A DNA stretch of 64,000 nucleotides. Source: Desulfobacteraceae bacterium UBA2174 (lineage in GTDB: Bacteria; Desulfobacterota; Desulfobacteria; Desulfobacterales; UBA2174). Positions 8,261 through 17,493 of the stretch are shown here, in pieces (positions within the stretch are counted from its first letter, which is position 1; each line of letters opens with the position of its first letter). The stretch is from contig DCWA01000041.1 in NCBI GenBank assembly GCA_002327445.1, forward strand, positions 121,025 to 185,024. The letters run 5' to 3'. Made by a program: the position numbers and the translations under genes. The notes beneath the pieces are model-generated. The model searched no databases and was not told where the DNA came from. It saw nothing but the letters and a program-made list of their open reading frames with translations.

Positions 8261-9582
8261 TACTTTCGCCAATTTTCCTTGGGCGGGTTGAAGTAGCCGT
8301 GCACCAGACGGGGAAAGGTCCGGCGCAGCCGCGCCAGCAGGCCCGGCATGCCCAGGGGCGGTCCCGGGGGCGCCGCGGCCGCCATGGCCCGATAGTAGCG
8401 CAGAGGGTCGTAGTTGAGATTGCGCCACTGGATCATGGAGATCGGGTGGGCACGGAGAAAACCGGTGAGCGCCTCGACTTCCCGGGAGCCGTCGGTCACC
8501 CCCGGGCAGTTGAGGTAGTTGATGGACACGAAGCGGCCTTTGGCCAAGGCGAGGTCGATGCTGGCCACCACATCGTCGAAGCGGTAGCTTCGGGGCCGGA
8601 AGTAGGCGGCGTAAACTTCAGGCCGGACGCTGTTGAGGCTGACCCGCAGGCTGTCGAGGCCGGCGTCCAGGAGCACCGCCAGGAGGTCCGGCCGGCTGGC
8701 GTTGCTGTTCAGATTGATCGTGCCCCGGTCGGTCTGGCGGCGGATGAGGCGGATGGCCGGAGCGATGACATCGGCCGCCAGCAGCGGTTCGCCCTCGCAC
8801 CCCTGGCCGAAGGAGACCACCGCCCGGGGCACCCGCCGGATATGGGCCAGCGCCACTTCGGCGATCTCCTCGGGGCTGGGGGTAAAATCGATGCGCTCCT
8901 GGCTGCTGCGGATCTCGGCGCCTTCCTGGAGGGAAATGCATCCCAGGCAGCGGGCGTTGCAGGTCCGCGAAGTCGGCAGGGGGGCCTCGTAGCGCCCGAG
9001 GAAAAAGTTCTTCCCCGCCGGGCAGCCGTACTCCAAGGCGCAGCGCTCCAGGTGCCGCCGCAGGCGGTTGTCAGGCATGATACGCCGCATGCGCTCGACG
9101 CCGGCCACCACCCGCTCCCGGGGCATCCGGCGCAGGTCCTGGCGCGGTTCGCGGTCGACGCGCAGGATCGGCGTCCGGAAGGCGCCATCCAGCCAGCCCA
9201 CCGCGTCGTAGCTGAACAGGGGCAGCATCCGGGCGCCGGGATCCTCGACAAAGGCGCTGACGGCGGTATGAACGTAGCCGGGGGAGTTGAAGGCGGACAC
9301 GGCAAAAAGCGGTTGACCCGGTTCATAGGGGTTTTCCATCAGAATCCGGCGCTCGCCGCTTTCCAGGTCCAGCACCACCGGCCGTCGCCCGGGCAGCATC
9401 ATCAGCTCCCCGCCATAGGGCATCACGACGGTGTCGGCCGCGGTCAAGGGGATGAACCCCTCCGGTCCGGCCATGCCCATGGCCTGGAACCCCGGCAGTT
9501 CGAGGATCCGCCCCTCGGGGTCGGCCGCCAGGGCCGTCAGCGGGCGGCGCCGGGGCGTCCTGGACCCGCCCGCGGCCGTCAA
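8260..9582 (-). CDS. Radical SAM protein with CX3CX2C cluster motif
   Basis: 440 residues. The first 150 residues (YGGELMMLPGRRPVVLDLESG) look like a separate domain of unknown role. The radical SAM core begins at TSRTCNARCLGC (CxxxCxxC, about residues 208-219), followed by SFGQGCEGEPLL (GGEP-like SAM motif), NLNSNAS and SLNSVRPEVY. It resembles archaeosine/MoaA-like radical SAM proteins, but I do not recognise a named family and give no substrate. The start is TTG at 9582, overlapping the TGA of the kamA-type gene (TTGA), and its stop overlaps prmA. The pairing with a second radical SAM enzyme upstream is notable. Confidence 0.75.
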   Translation of the reverse strand: MTAAGGSRTPRRRPLTALAADPEGRILELPGFQAMGMAGPEGFIPLTAADTVVMPYGGELMMLPGRRPVVLDLESGERRILMENPYEPGQPLFAVSAFNSPGYVHTAVSAFVEDPGARMLPLFSYDAVGWLDGAFRTPILRVDREPRQDLRRMPRERVVAGVERMRRIMPDNRLRRHLERCALEYGCPAGKNFFLGRYEAPLPTSRTCNARCLGCISLQEGAEIRSSQERIDFTPSPEEIAEVALAHIRRVPRAVVSFGQGCEGEPLLAADVIAPAIRLIRRQTDRGTINLNSNASRPDLLAVLLDAGLDSLRVSLNSVRPEVYAAYFRPRSYRFDDVVASIDLALAKGRFVSINYLNCPGVTDGSREVEALTGFLRAHPISMIQWRNLNYDPLRYYRAMAAAAPPGPPLGMPGLLARLRRTFPRLVHGYFNPPKENWRK

Positions 9583-10751
9583 GGCGCACCCTTCTCCGGC
9601 GCGCCGGACGACACCGGGTAGTCGTAGATCTTGCCGTCGTAGCTGCGCACCCGCCAGATCCCCGGTTTGCGCGACACCACCGATTCGGGCAATAGCGGCA
9701 CCTTGCCGCCACCACCGGGCAAATCGATCATGAACTGCGGCACGCCGATGCCGGGAATGCGGCCGCGCAGGGCCGCCATGATGCCCAGTCCGGTTTCAAT
9801 GGGGGTGCGCAGATGGGCCGTGCCGCGCACCGGGTCCATCTGGTGCAGGTAGTAGGGCCGCACCCGCTGGGCGAGCAGGGTACGCATCAAGGCGGCCATG
9901 GTGCCGGCGTCGTCGTTGACGCCCCGGATCAGCACGCTCTGGCAGCCGAGGGGGATGCCGGCATCCACCAGCCGCCGGCAGGCCTCGGCCGCCTCGGGGG
10001 TCATCTCGGCCGGATGGTTGAACTGGGTGTTGACAAACAGCGGATGGAAGCGCCCCAGCATGGCCACCAGGGACGCCGTGATGCGCCCGGGCAGGGAAGA
10101 GGGCATGCGCGTGTGAATGCGCAGCAGCTTCACGTGGGCGATTTCCTTCAACCGCGCCAGGATCTCCTCCAGGGCGGCATCCTCGAGCATCAGGGGGTCG
10201 CCGCCGGACAGGATCACCTCCTCCACGGCCGGGGTGGCGCGGATGTAGTCGATGCCCGCCGCGATCGCCTCCCGGCCGGGGCCCGCCGCACGGCCGACGC
10301 GGCGCTTGCGCATGCAGTGGCGGCAGTACATCGCACAGCGGTCCGACACGAGAAACACCACCCGGTCCGGATAGCGGTGGATCAGCCCCGGCACCGGGGA
10401 CTGGGTTTCTTCGGCCAGCGGATCCCCCTCGGCGATGCCGTCTTCCAGCTCCCGCACATCGGGCACCGCCTGCCGCCAGAACGGATCCCCGGGCCTTTGC
10501 GCCATGGAGAGCCAGTAGGGGTTGATCCGCATGGGATACCGCGCGCACACCGCTTCCAGGGCCGCGGCGTCCACCGGACGCACTCGCGCCAGGGTCTCGG
10601 GGGAATGGATGCTCGCCGCCAGGTTTTTCTTCCAGTCGGAAGCGGCGGGTGTTGGGTTGGCAGCGTTGGGCAAGGGAGAAGGTCCATTTTGGCGTTGGGG
10701 GAAACAAATTCCGACCGATCCGAGGGATCGGTCCAATCGGTCGGATGCCAT
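9579..10751 (-). CDS. kamA: KamA-family radical SAM protein (lysine 2,3-aminomutase-like)
   Basis: About 390 residues. Motifs: NPYWLSM, iron-sulfur motif CAMYCRHCMRKR (CxxxCxxC), VILSGGDPLM, RIHTRMPSSLP, NTQFNHPAEMTPEA, and the PLP-lysine region DLPGGGGKVPLLPE. This is the KamA/EpmB/AblA family, which uses 4Fe-4S, SAM and PLP for 1,2-amino migration. Substrate (free lysine, glutamate, or EF-P lysine as in EpmB) cannot be told from sequence; no efp/epmA or ablB is nearby. The start is uncertain: TTG 10793 overlaps the recD2 stop (TTGA), ATG is at 10751, and TTG 10673 would lie after a hairpin. The conserved region starts at SDWKKNLAASIHS (about 10640). Confidence 0.82.
   Translation of the reverse strand: MASDRLDRSLGSVGICFPQRQNGPSPLPNAANPTPAASDWKKNLAASIHSPETLARVRPVDAAALEAVCARYPMRINPYWLSMAQRPGDPFWRQAVPDVRELEDGIAEGDPLAEETQSPVPGLIHRYPDRVVFLVSDRCAMYCRHCMRKRRVGRAAGPGREAIAAGIDYIRATPAVEEVILSGGDPLMLEDAALEEILARLKEIAHVKLLRIHTRMPSSLPGRITASLVAMLGRFHPLFVNTQFNHPAEMTPEAAEACRRLVDAGIPLGCQSVLIRGVNDDAGTMAALMRTLLAQRVRPYYLHQMDPVRGTAHLRTPIETGLGIMAALRGRIPGIGVPQFMIDLPGGGGKVPLLPESVVSRKPGIWRVRSYDGKIYDYPVSSGAPEKGAP
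10713..10733 (-). terminator. Hairpin between recD2 and kamA coding cores
   Basis: GACCGATCC-GAG-GGATCGGTC is a perfect 9-bp stem with a 3-nt loop. On the minus strand it lies about 57 bases after the recD2 stop and is followed by GGAATTTGTTT. It may attenuate transcription into kamA, or it may lie within the kamA N-terminus if the upstream start is used. Confidence 0.4.
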
Positions 10752-10789
10752 TCCAAAAACAGGGACACTACCTGAAAAGGCGTGGCGGT

Positions 10790-12997
10790 TCAACTGTCAG
10801 CCGTCGCCCGGAAGGCTGCCATCAGACGCTCCCGCAACCCGGTGAGCCGCTGGGTGGGCCGGTCGTTGGCCACCGCGATGGCCAGGGCCTTGCGCGAACC
10901 GACGATCACCACCCGACGGCGCGCCCGCGTGACGGCGGTATAGAGCAGATTTCGCTGCAGCATCGGGTAGTGCTGGGTAAGCAGGGGAAGGATCACCGCC
11001 GGATACTCGCCCCCCTGGCTCTTGTGGACCGTGATGGCGTAGGCCAGGGCCAGTTGATCCAGCTCGGCCTGCTCATAGACCACGAGGCGTCCGTCGAAAT
11101 CCACCTGAAGGCCCCCGCTCTCCGCATCCAGCCCCACCACCGCGCCGATGTCGCCGTTGAAAACCGCCTTGGGATAGTTGTTTTTGAGGTGCATCACCTT
11201 GTCGCCGGGGTGAAAGCGCCCCTTGCCGCCCCGCATCGGGTTCAATGCCTGTTGCAGAACCTGGTTGAGGTGGACCGTGCCCACTTCGCCGCGGTGCATC
11301 GGAGTGAGCACCTGGACGTCACGCAGCGGATCCAGCCCCAGTTGCGGGGGCAGGTCCAGGCAGAGGCGCAGGACGGCAGCCACGGCCACCGCCGGGTCCT
11401 CCGCCTCGATGAAGCGGAATTCGGCTTCTTCCCCCTCCTCCGTCGCCGTCTCGGGAAGTTGGCCGCGTCGAATGCGGTGGGCGTTGATCACGATGGGGCC
11501 GGCCGCCGCCTGGCGAAAGATGTCCGTAAGTGTGTACACCGGCAGGCAGTCGGCATCGATGAGGTCGGCGAGCACGTTGCCCGGGCCCACGGACGGCAGC
11601 TGGCGGGCGTCGCCCACCAGGAGCAAAGTGGCGCTCATGGGCAACGCTTCCACCAGGCTGGCCATCAGGACGGTGTCGATCATCGAAGCCTCGTCCACGA
11701 TGAGGGCATCGGTGTCCAGGGGGTTTCCGGCATGATGGAGGAAGCGGTCCTCCCGGGGGTCGTAGCCCAGGAGGCGATGAATCGTGGCCGAGGGCATCCC
11801 GCTGACGTCGGCCAGATGACGGGCCGCCCGGCCGGTGGGGGCCGCCAGCAGGGTGCGCCTGCCAGCGGTGCGCATCAAGGCGGCATAGGCCCGGATCAGG
11901 GTGGTTTTCCCCGTGCCCGGGCCACCGGTGACGATGGCGGCCCGTTGACCGAGGCTCCCTTGCAGAGCCATCAACTGATCGGCCGACGGCACGATGGACA
12001 GGGCCGCCAGCACCTGCTCGGCGATTCGTCCGGAATCTTCCGAAAGCGCGGGGGCGGGCACGGTCCGCAGGGCTGCCAGTCGGCGGGCGATGCACCCCTC
12101 GGCGGTGTGAAGATCGGCGGGATAGACGGCGGTATCGTCCGGCGCGTCGGCGATGGGCTCTTCGATCAGCCGCCCCGCGGCCGTCAGATGGGCCAGGGCC
12201 GCTTCGGCATCGTCCGCCGCGATGCCGAAACGCCGGCTGGCGGCCTCCAGCAGACGCCACCGCGAGCACCAGACATGCCCCTCGGCGTTGGCCCGGGTCA
12301 CCAAATGGCACACGGCGGCCGTCTGCCGGCGGGAAGAACCGGTATCCAGCCCCAGGTGCCGGGCAATGGCATCGGCCACGGGAAACCCGTCGCCAGGCAG
12401 ATCCTCGGCCAACTGGTAGGGATCCTCCCGCAGCTGGGCTTCGGCCTCGGCCCCGTAAAGCCGGTGAACCGTTCCGGTGTGCAGGGGGCTGACCCCGCAG
12501 GTCTGGAGAAAGCGGATCAAACGCCGCAGTTGGCTGTGGGCAGACCAGGCCTCGGCGATGGCGGCGGCCCGTTTGGCACCGATGCCGGGCACCTCTTTCA
12601 GCCGCTCGGGGGAATGGTCCAGAATGGTGAGGGTCTCGGCGCCGAAACAGGCCACCAGCCGGTCGGCCGTCTTGGGCCCCAGACCGGCCAGGGCGCCGGC
12701 GTTCAGGTAGGTCCGGATCCCCTCGGCAGCGGCGGGCAAGAGCACCTCGAACCCTTCGACTTCCAACTGGGCCCCGAAACGCGGATGATTCTTCCACCGC
12801 CCCCGCAAGTGGAGCGTTTCGCCGCTCCGCACCCCGGGCAGATGCCCGGCGATGGTGATCTTGGCCCCGTCCTCGGTCTTCAGGCGGGCGACGGTAAAAT
12901 GGGTTTCCGGGTGTTGATAGGTGATGTGGGCCACCCGGCCGCGGATCGGCAAGGAGGCGTCAGATTCCCGGGAGAGGTCGGATTGCCGGCCGTTCAT
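10790..12997 (-). CDS. recD2: RecD2-type ATP-dependent 5'-3' DNA helicase
   Basis: 735 residues, the length of RecD2 (the RecD-like helicase not bound to RecBC). An N-terminal OB-like region (PIRGRVAHITYQHPETHFTVARL) precedes helix-hairpin-helix repeats (ALAGLGPKTADRL; EVPGIGAKRAAAIAEAW). The SF1B motor has Walker A GGPGTGKTT, motif II VDEASMID, GDARQLPSVGPG, and the C-terminal SH3-like insertion with TVHKSQGGEYPAVILPL and YTAVTRARRRVVIVG. ATG 12997 overlaps the gmhB TGA (ATGA). It probably acts in DNA repair; the link with heptose phosphatase and rlpA is positional only. Confidence 0.92.
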   Translation of the reverse strand: MNGRQSDLSRESDASLPIRGRVAHITYQHPETHFTVARLKTEDGAKITIAGHLPGVRSGETLHLRGRWKNHPRFGAQLEVEGFEVLLPAAAEGIRTYLNAGALAGLGPKTADRLVACFGAETLTILDHSPERLKEVPGIGAKRAAAIAEAWSAHSQLRRLIRFLQTCGVSPLHTGTVHRLYGAEAEAQLREDPYQLAEDLPGDGFPVADAIARHLGLDTGSSRRQTAAVCHLVTRANAEGHVWCSRWRLLEAASRRFGIAADDAEAALAHLTAAGRLIEEPIADAPDDTAVYPADLHTAEGCIARRLAALRTVPAPALSEDSGRIAEQVLAALSIVPSADQLMALQGSLGQRAAIVTGGPGTGKTTLIRAYAALMRTAGRRTLLAAPTGRAARHLADVSGMPSATIHRLLGYDPREDRFLHHAGNPLDTDALIVDEASMIDTVLMASLVEALPMSATLLLVGDARQLPSVGPGNVLADLIDADCLPVYTLTDIFRQAAAGPIVINAHRIRRGQLPETATEEGEEAEFRFIEAEDPAVAVAAVLRLCLDLPPQLGLDPLRDVQVLTPMHRGEVGTVHLNQVLQQALNPMRGGKGRFHPGDKVMHLKNNYPKAVFNGDIGAVVGLDAESGGLQVDFDGRLVVYEQAELDQLALAYAITVHKSQGGEYPAVILPLLTQHYPMLQRNLLYTAVTRARRRVVIVGSRKALAIAVANDRPTQRLTGLRERLMAAFRATADS

Positions 12998-13590
12998 GGC
13001 TGGACCGGGCCGGTCAGGCAGCGGATGATCCAGTCGCAGGCCGAGGCCAGGTCGGGCGCCACCCGATCGGGAGCGAGCCCCCACCGGGCCAGTTCGGCCA
13101 GAGCCGTCGCTCGGCCTTCCTCGCCCACCAGAACCGTGGCCCGGCACCCGGCGTCCCGGCCGCAGCGGATATCCTTGGCGCGGTCGCCCACCATGACGGC
13201 CCGGGAGGGATCGAGGCCATGGCGGCGGCAGGCCTCCACGATCATGCCGGTGGCCGGTTTGCGGCAATCGCATCCCGCCTCGGGCAGATGGGGACAAAAG
13301 AGAATATCCAGCAGCCGCCCGCCCGCCGCTTCCACGGCGCCCGTCATGCGCCGGTGAATCTCTTCCAGACCCGCCAAGGGGATCAGACCTCGCCCCACGG
13401 CACTCTGGTTGGTCACCACCACCAGGCGAAGGCCGGCGGCGGTGAGGCGCGCCAGGGCATCGAGGCTGCCGGGGAAAAATTCGAACTCGTCCCAGCTTTT
13501 GACGTACTGGTCCGAATCCCGGTTGATCACCCCGTCGCGGTCGAGAAACACCACCGGTGCGCTCATGCGGCTTGGTTGGGAAATTGCCAT
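12994..13590 (-). CDS. gmhB: D-glycero-beta-D-manno-heptose 1,7-bisphosphate 7-phosphatase
   Basis: 198-residue HAD-IIIA phosphatase. Motif I is FLDRDGVINRD, motif II VVTNQSAVGRG, the family zinc site is CPHLPEAGCDCRKP (C-x-H-...-C-x-C), and motif IV is MVGDRAKDI. GmhB removes the C7 phosphate in ADP-heptose synthesis for the LPS inner core, which fits a Gram-negative envelope. The ATG at 13590 follows the rlpA stop directly (TAG then ATG), with GGCGGA just upstream; ATG 13566 is a possible alternative. Other heptose genes are not in the window. Confidence 0.9.
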   Translation of the reverse strand: MAISQPSRMSAPVVFLDRDGVINRDSDQYVKSWDEFEFFPGSLDALARLTAAGLRLVVVTNQSAVGRGLIPLAGLEEIHRRMTGAVEAAGGRLLDILFCPHLPEAGCDCRKPATGMIVEACRRHGLDPSRAVMVGDRAKDIRCGRDAGCRATVLVGEEGRATALAELARWGLAPDRVAPDLASACDWIIRCLTGPVQP

Positions 13591-14343
13591 CTATTCCGCC
13601 ACGATAAAGGCCTCTGGAAATTGTCCGGCGCGCAGCCTGGCCTTGTAATCGGCGGCTTCCTCCAGACTGGTGGCGCGGCCGAGGCGCACGGCATACAACT
13701 GCCCGTGGTCAGCGTGGAAATAGGTCTGCACGTGGACGTTGGGATGCTCGGCCGCCAAGCGGTCCCGCAGACGGTGAGCGTTGGCCGGATCCTGGAAGGC
13801 GCCCACCTGGAAGGTGAAGTTGCCGTGGGTGTAGTCCATGGGGGCGTAGGAGGGAGCCTGACCGGGCTGGTCGGGCTCGAGGCGGCGGCCCAGGGCCGTG
13901 AGCCTGACCCGTGCCGTACCCGGGCCGACCACCCCCAGCCGCTGCGCCGCGCCATAGGACAAATCGATGACGCGGCCGTCCACGAACGGCCCCCGGTCGT
14001 TGATGCGAAGGTCCATCTGGCGGCCGTTTTCCAGATTGTCAACCCGCACCCAGGTGTGGAGAGGAAGGGTCTTGTGGGCCGCGCTGAGGCCGTACATGTC
14101 GTAGCGCTCCCCGCTGGATGTCGGCCGCCCGTGGAACTTCCGGCCGTACCAGGAGGCCAACCCGGTTTCGCTGTAACCGTCGGCGCTGGCCAGCGGTTGA
14201 TACCACTTGCCGTTGACGTGGTACGCCCGTGGCTGGCCCGGCACCGGCGAGGGCGGCTTCGACCGCGGCGTACCGGCGCATCCGGCGAGCGCCACGAGCA
14301 GCGCCAGGACCAAAACCGCCCCGAGGGTCTTCTGGGACATCAT
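13591..14343 (-). CDS. rlpA: RlpA: septal lytic transglycosylase-like lipoprotein with SPOR domain
   Basis: 250 residues with a lipoprotein signal peptide (lipobox LAGC, Cys at about 22). A double-psi beta-barrel domain follows (ETGLASWYGRKFHGRPTSSGERYDM; RVDNLENGRQMDLRINDRGPF; IDLSYGAAQRLG), with the conserved Asp and His expected of active RlpA. The C-terminal SPOR domain (NFTFQVGAFQDPANAHRLRDRL) targets denuded septal glycans. It probably acts in daughter-cell separation together with the FtsEX-EnvC system encoded 10 kb away. The start ATG has GGAAGCG upstream; a second ATG follows directly. Confidence 0.92.
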   Translation of the reverse strand: MMSQKTLGAVLVLALLVALAGCAGTPRSKPPSPVPGQPRAYHVNGKWYQPLASADGYSETGLASWYGRKFHGRPTSSGERYDMYGLSAAHKTLPLHTWVRVDNLENGRQMDLRINDRGPFVDGRVIDLSYGAAQRLGVVGPGTARVRLTALGRRLEPDQPGQAPSYAPMDYTHGNFTFQVGAFQDPANAHRLRDRLAAEHPNVHVQTYFHADHGQLYAVRLGRATSLEEAADYKARLRAGQFPEAFIVAE

Positions 14344-14362
14344 CGCATCGCTTCCAGGGGCG

Positions 14363-16735
14363 TCAAACGTCCAGGGCGATGCGGGTCACTTCCCGCATCT
14401 TTTCCACCGGGTGGAAGGTGATCTGGTTTTTCACCGTTTCCGGAACGTCCTCGAGATCCTTTTGGTTGGGCTTGGGCAGAATGATTTCGCGGATGCCGGC
14501 CCGATGGGCCGCCAACACCTTCTCCTTGATCCCGCCTACTGGCAACACCTGACCGCGCAGTGTGATTTCTCCGGTCATGGCAAGGTTCTTCTTCACCTTG
14601 CGGCCGGTGAGCAGCGAGGTCAGCGCCGTGAGCATGGTCACCCCCGCCGACGGCCCATCCTTGGGGATGGCGCCGGCCGGCACGTGGATATGCAGGTCCC
14701 GATCGTCGAAAAAGTCCTCCGCGATGCCCAGGGCCTTGGCATTGGCGCGGATGAAGCTCAGGGCGGTGGTGGCCGACTCCTTCATCACGTCCCCCAACTG
14801 GCCGGTGAGGGTCAGGTGCTTGCTCCCCTTCATGGCCGTGGCCTCGATGAACAGCAGGCTACCGCCCACCGGGGTCCAGGCCAGCCCCATGGCCACGCCG
14901 GGCGTCAGGGTGCGTTCGGCGGCTTCCGGGACGAATTTGACCGGTCCGAGGTAACCGTGCAGATCATCGATGCGGATCTGGATCGCTTCGGTCTCCCCCC
15001 GGGCGACCCGCGTGGCCACACCCCGGCAGACGGTGGCGATCTCCCGTTCGAGATTGCGCAGCCCCGCTTCGCGGGTGTAGCCGGCGATGATGCGCCGCAG
15101 GGCCCCGGTGGAGAAACTGATCTGCGCGGCGGTCAACCCGTGGGCCTCCCGTTGCCGCGGGACGAGAAAGCGCCTGGCGATGTGGATCTTCTCGTCCTCG
15201 GTGTAACCCACCAGCTCCAGGACTTCCATGCGGTCGCGCAGAGCGGGCGGAATCGTGTCCAGCACGTTGGCGGTGGTGATGAACATCACTTTCGACAGGT
15301 CGAAGGCCACGTCGAGATAGTGGTCGGAAAAGGAGAAGTTCTGCTCCGGATCGAGCACCTCGAGCAGGGCCGAGGACGGGTCGCCGCGAAAATCGCTGCC
15401 CACCTTGTCGATTTCATCGAGCATGAAGACCGGGTTGCTCGACTCGGCTCGCCGCAACCCCTGGATGATGCGCCCTGGCAAGGCGCCGACATAGGTGCGC
15501 CGGTGCCCCCGGATCTCCGCTTCGTCGCGGACTCCGCCCAGAGCGATGCGATGGAATTTGCGCCCCAGGGCCCGGGCGATGCTGCGGCCCAGGGAGGTCT
15601 TGCCGGTACCGGGGGGGCCGACGAAACAGAGGATCGGCCCTTTGGAGCCCGGCTTGAGCTTGCGCACCGCCAGGTATTCGATGATCCGCTTCTTGACTTT
15701 TTCCAGTCCGTAGTGGTCGTCGTCGAGGACCTGGGACGCCTTGTCGATATCCAGGTTGTCCTCGGTCATCGTGTGCCAGGGCAGGGAGGTGATCCAGTCC
15801 AGATAGGTCGCAGCCACGGTGTACTCGGCCGAGGAGGGGTGCATCCGCGAGAGCCGGTTCAACTCCCGCTCGGCCTCCTTCTTGGCTTCCTCGGGAAGGT
15901 TGGCCGCATCGATGCGCGCCCGGTAATCCTCCACCTCCACCTGGCTTTCGTCCTTTTCCCCCAGCTCCTCCTTGATGGCCTTGAGCTGCTGGCGCAGGTA
16001 GTACTCGCGCTGGCTGCGGTCCATGTCCCCCTTGACCTGGCTCTGGATCTTCTTGCCCAGTTCGAGAATATCGAGCTGCTGGGTCGCGATGCGCGTGACG
16101 GTCTTCAGCCGTTTCTTGACGTCCAGGATCTCCAGCACCTCCTGCTTTTCGGCGGTGGTGGAGTTGATGGTGGAGGCCACCATGTCGGCCAGCAGGCCCG
16201 GATCCTGGAGGGATTTGGCCATGGCGGCGATTTCCTGGGGCAGCCCGGGGGACAGCTCCACGATCTTCTCGAACAGATTCTGCAGATTGGTCTTGAGGGC
16301 CTCGGTTTCGGTGTCCTGCTGGACGATATCGGTCAGTGGCGCGATGCGGGCCTGCAGGTAGGGCTTGCCCTCGACGAAACCGGCGATCTTGAAGCGGGTC
16401 AGCCCCTGGACCAGCATCTGGGCCTTGTTGTCCTCCGTCTTGGCCATTTTCAGGATCATCGCGGCGGTGCCGATCGCGGCCATCTCCTCAGCCGCCGGTT
16501 TCTCCATTGTCGGCTTTTCGGCCTTTTCCGCCTCCAGGTGCTTGCGGGACACCACCAGGCCAACGATGCGCTTGGCGGCCATGGCCTCGTCCACCAGCAA
16601 CACCGACGCGGGTTCCATCACCACCAGGGGCAACACCATCTTGGGGAACAACGCCGCATCATACAGCGGCAGGATCGGTATCAGGTCCGGCAGTTGTTCA
16701 TGACTCTGGGCCGGCGGTGATTGCGATTCGGTCAT
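14363..16735 (-). CDS. lon: Lon protease (ATP-dependent serine protease La)
   Basis: 790 residues. N-terminal LAN substrate domain (LPDLIPILPLYDAALFPKMVLPL), coiled coil, AAA+ module with Walker A GPPGTGKTS and Walker B VFMLDEIDK, and the protease domain with catalytic Ser in PKDGPSAGV and Lys in VLPVGGIKEK. ATG 16735 is preferred over 16747 because GGAGG sits 6 bases upstream of it. It is co-oriented with hsp20 (67-bp gap), which suggests a heat-shock unit that clears misfolded proteins. It is followed 19 bp later by rlpA, so the stress transcript may read into the envelope and DNA-repair genes. Confidence 0.95.
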   Translation of the reverse strand: MTESQSPPAQSHEQLPDLIPILPLYDAALFPKMVLPLVVMEPASVLLVDEAMAAKRIVGLVVSRKHLEAEKAEKPTMEKPAAEEMAAIGTAAMILKMAKTEDNKAQMLVQGLTRFKIAGFVEGKPYLQARIAPLTDIVQQDTETEALKTNLQNLFEKIVELSPGLPQEIAAMAKSLQDPGLLADMVASTINSTTAEKQEVLEILDVKKRLKTVTRIATQQLDILELGKKIQSQVKGDMDRSQREYYLRQQLKAIKEELGEKDESQVEVEDYRARIDAANLPEEAKKEAERELNRLSRMHPSSAEYTVAATYLDWITSLPWHTMTEDNLDIDKASQVLDDDHYGLEKVKKRIIEYLAVRKLKPGSKGPILCFVGPPGTGKTSLGRSIARALGRKFHRIALGGVRDEAEIRGHRRTYVGALPGRIIQGLRRAESSNPVFMLDEIDKVGSDFRGDPSSALLEVLDPEQNFSFSDHYLDVAFDLSKVMFITTANVLDTIPPALRDRMEVLELVGYTEDEKIHIARRFLVPRQREAHGLTAAQISFSTGALRRIIAGYTREAGLRNLEREIATVCRGVATRVARGETEAIQIRIDDLHGYLGPVKFVPEAAERTLTPGVAMGLAWTPVGGSLLFIEATAMKGSKHLTLTGQLGDVMKESATTALSFIRANAKALGIAEDFFDDRDLHIHVPAGAIPKDGPSAGVTMLTALTSLLTGRKVKKNLAMTGEITLRGQVLPVGGIKEKVLAAHRAGIREIILPKPNQKDLEDVPETVKNQITFHPVEKMREVTRIALDV

Positions 16736-16802
16736 GCGGACCTCCATGAAAGAGTCGTCGGTGGTGACGCATCAGGGCTTCGGTTGAGATGGTCCGGCGG
16801 CA

Positions 16803-17252
16803 TCAGCCATCCGTGATGGTGATCCGGTGCGGTTTGGCCTGGTTCCGCTTGGCCAGACGAATCAGCAAAAAGCCGTTGACGTAGGATGAGGAAACCACTT
16901 CCGGGTCGATGGGCGCCGGCAGATACAGGATCCGCTCGAAAGGGCCGTACTGGATCTCGGCCAGTCGGTAGGTGGCGCTCTGTCCGCGCGGCGGCTCCAG
17001 CCGCTGGCCGTAGATCCGGACCGCACGGCTGTTGATCTCCACTTCCAGGTCTTCCTTGGAGACGCCGGCGATCTCGGCGCGCAGAATGATCTCCTCGGGG
17101 GTTTCGCAGATGTCCATGGGCGGTGTCCAGCTTCCCGCCTTGCTGAAGACTGGACTGACGGCGTGCTGCCGAAATATGTCCTCGATGGTTCGCTCGAAGC
17201 TGGCGCCCAGTGGATCGAAGTCCTTGCCAAAGCGGATCTTGATGTAGTCCAT
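16803..17252 (-). CDS. Small heat-shock protein, Hsp20/alpha-crystallin family
   Basis: 149 residues with an alpha-crystallin domain (about 45-140): PPMDICETPEEIILRAEIAGVSKEDLEVEINSR region, the EIQYGPFERILYLPAPID strand and a terminal basic tail. The N-terminus MDYIKIRFGKDFDPL is a recognisable subgroup in sulfate reducers. ATG 17252 has AGGAGAAG upstream; longer in-frame starts lie in the divergent promoter region. It acts as a holdase chaperone in the cytoplasm. It is divergent from a second, dissimilar hsp20 and lies just upstream of lon. Confidence 0.9.
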   Translation of the reverse strand: MDYIKIRFGKDFDPLGASFERTIEDIFRQHAVSPVFSKAGSWTPPMDICETPEEIILRAEIAGVSKEDLEVEINSRAVRIYGQRLEPPRGQSATYRLAEIQYGPFERILYLPAPIDPEVVSSSYVNGFLLIRLAKRNQAKPHRITITDG

Positions 17253-17432
17253 GCTCGCTTCTCCTGCTCGTTGGTGGCGGCTGAGCGTGGGACAGGGATC
17301 CCTTGCGATACGCGGCATGCGGCCGACCAAAAATTAAGTAACATCGAAACACCGGCTTGTAAAGAGAGCGGCGATCGACGAAAAGTGCCGGCGGCTCGGG
17401 ATCTTCAGGCGTCCTTCCCCGCCCGGGGGTGA

Positions 17433-17462
17433 CTTGATTCCGGCAATCCTTTGGCCTATGGT
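17433..17462 (+). promoter_or_regulatory. Candidate heat-shock or housekeeping promoter for the second hsp20
   Basis: CTTGAT (17433-17438) and CCTATGGT (17455-17462) lie 32-60 bases before the ATG. Read as sigma-32 this is CTTGA then CCTATGGT; read as sigma-70 it is TTGATT, 17 bp, TATGGT. The match is moderate; placement between divergent heat-shock genes supports it. Confidence 0.35.
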
Positions 17463-17493
17463 GAAATCATTCCCGCAGCAAAGGAGGTTTTGA

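Noticed and set aside
10649..13357. 902-codon open frame on the plus strand, antisense to recD2
   Set aside because: GC-rich codon bias of recD2 removes stops on the opposite strand; the composition is Gly/Arg/His/Gln-rich and lacks domains.
14207..16720. 837-codon plus-strand frame antisense to lon and rlpA
   Set aside because: Lon is unmistakable on the minus strand, and the antisense protein is low-complexity.
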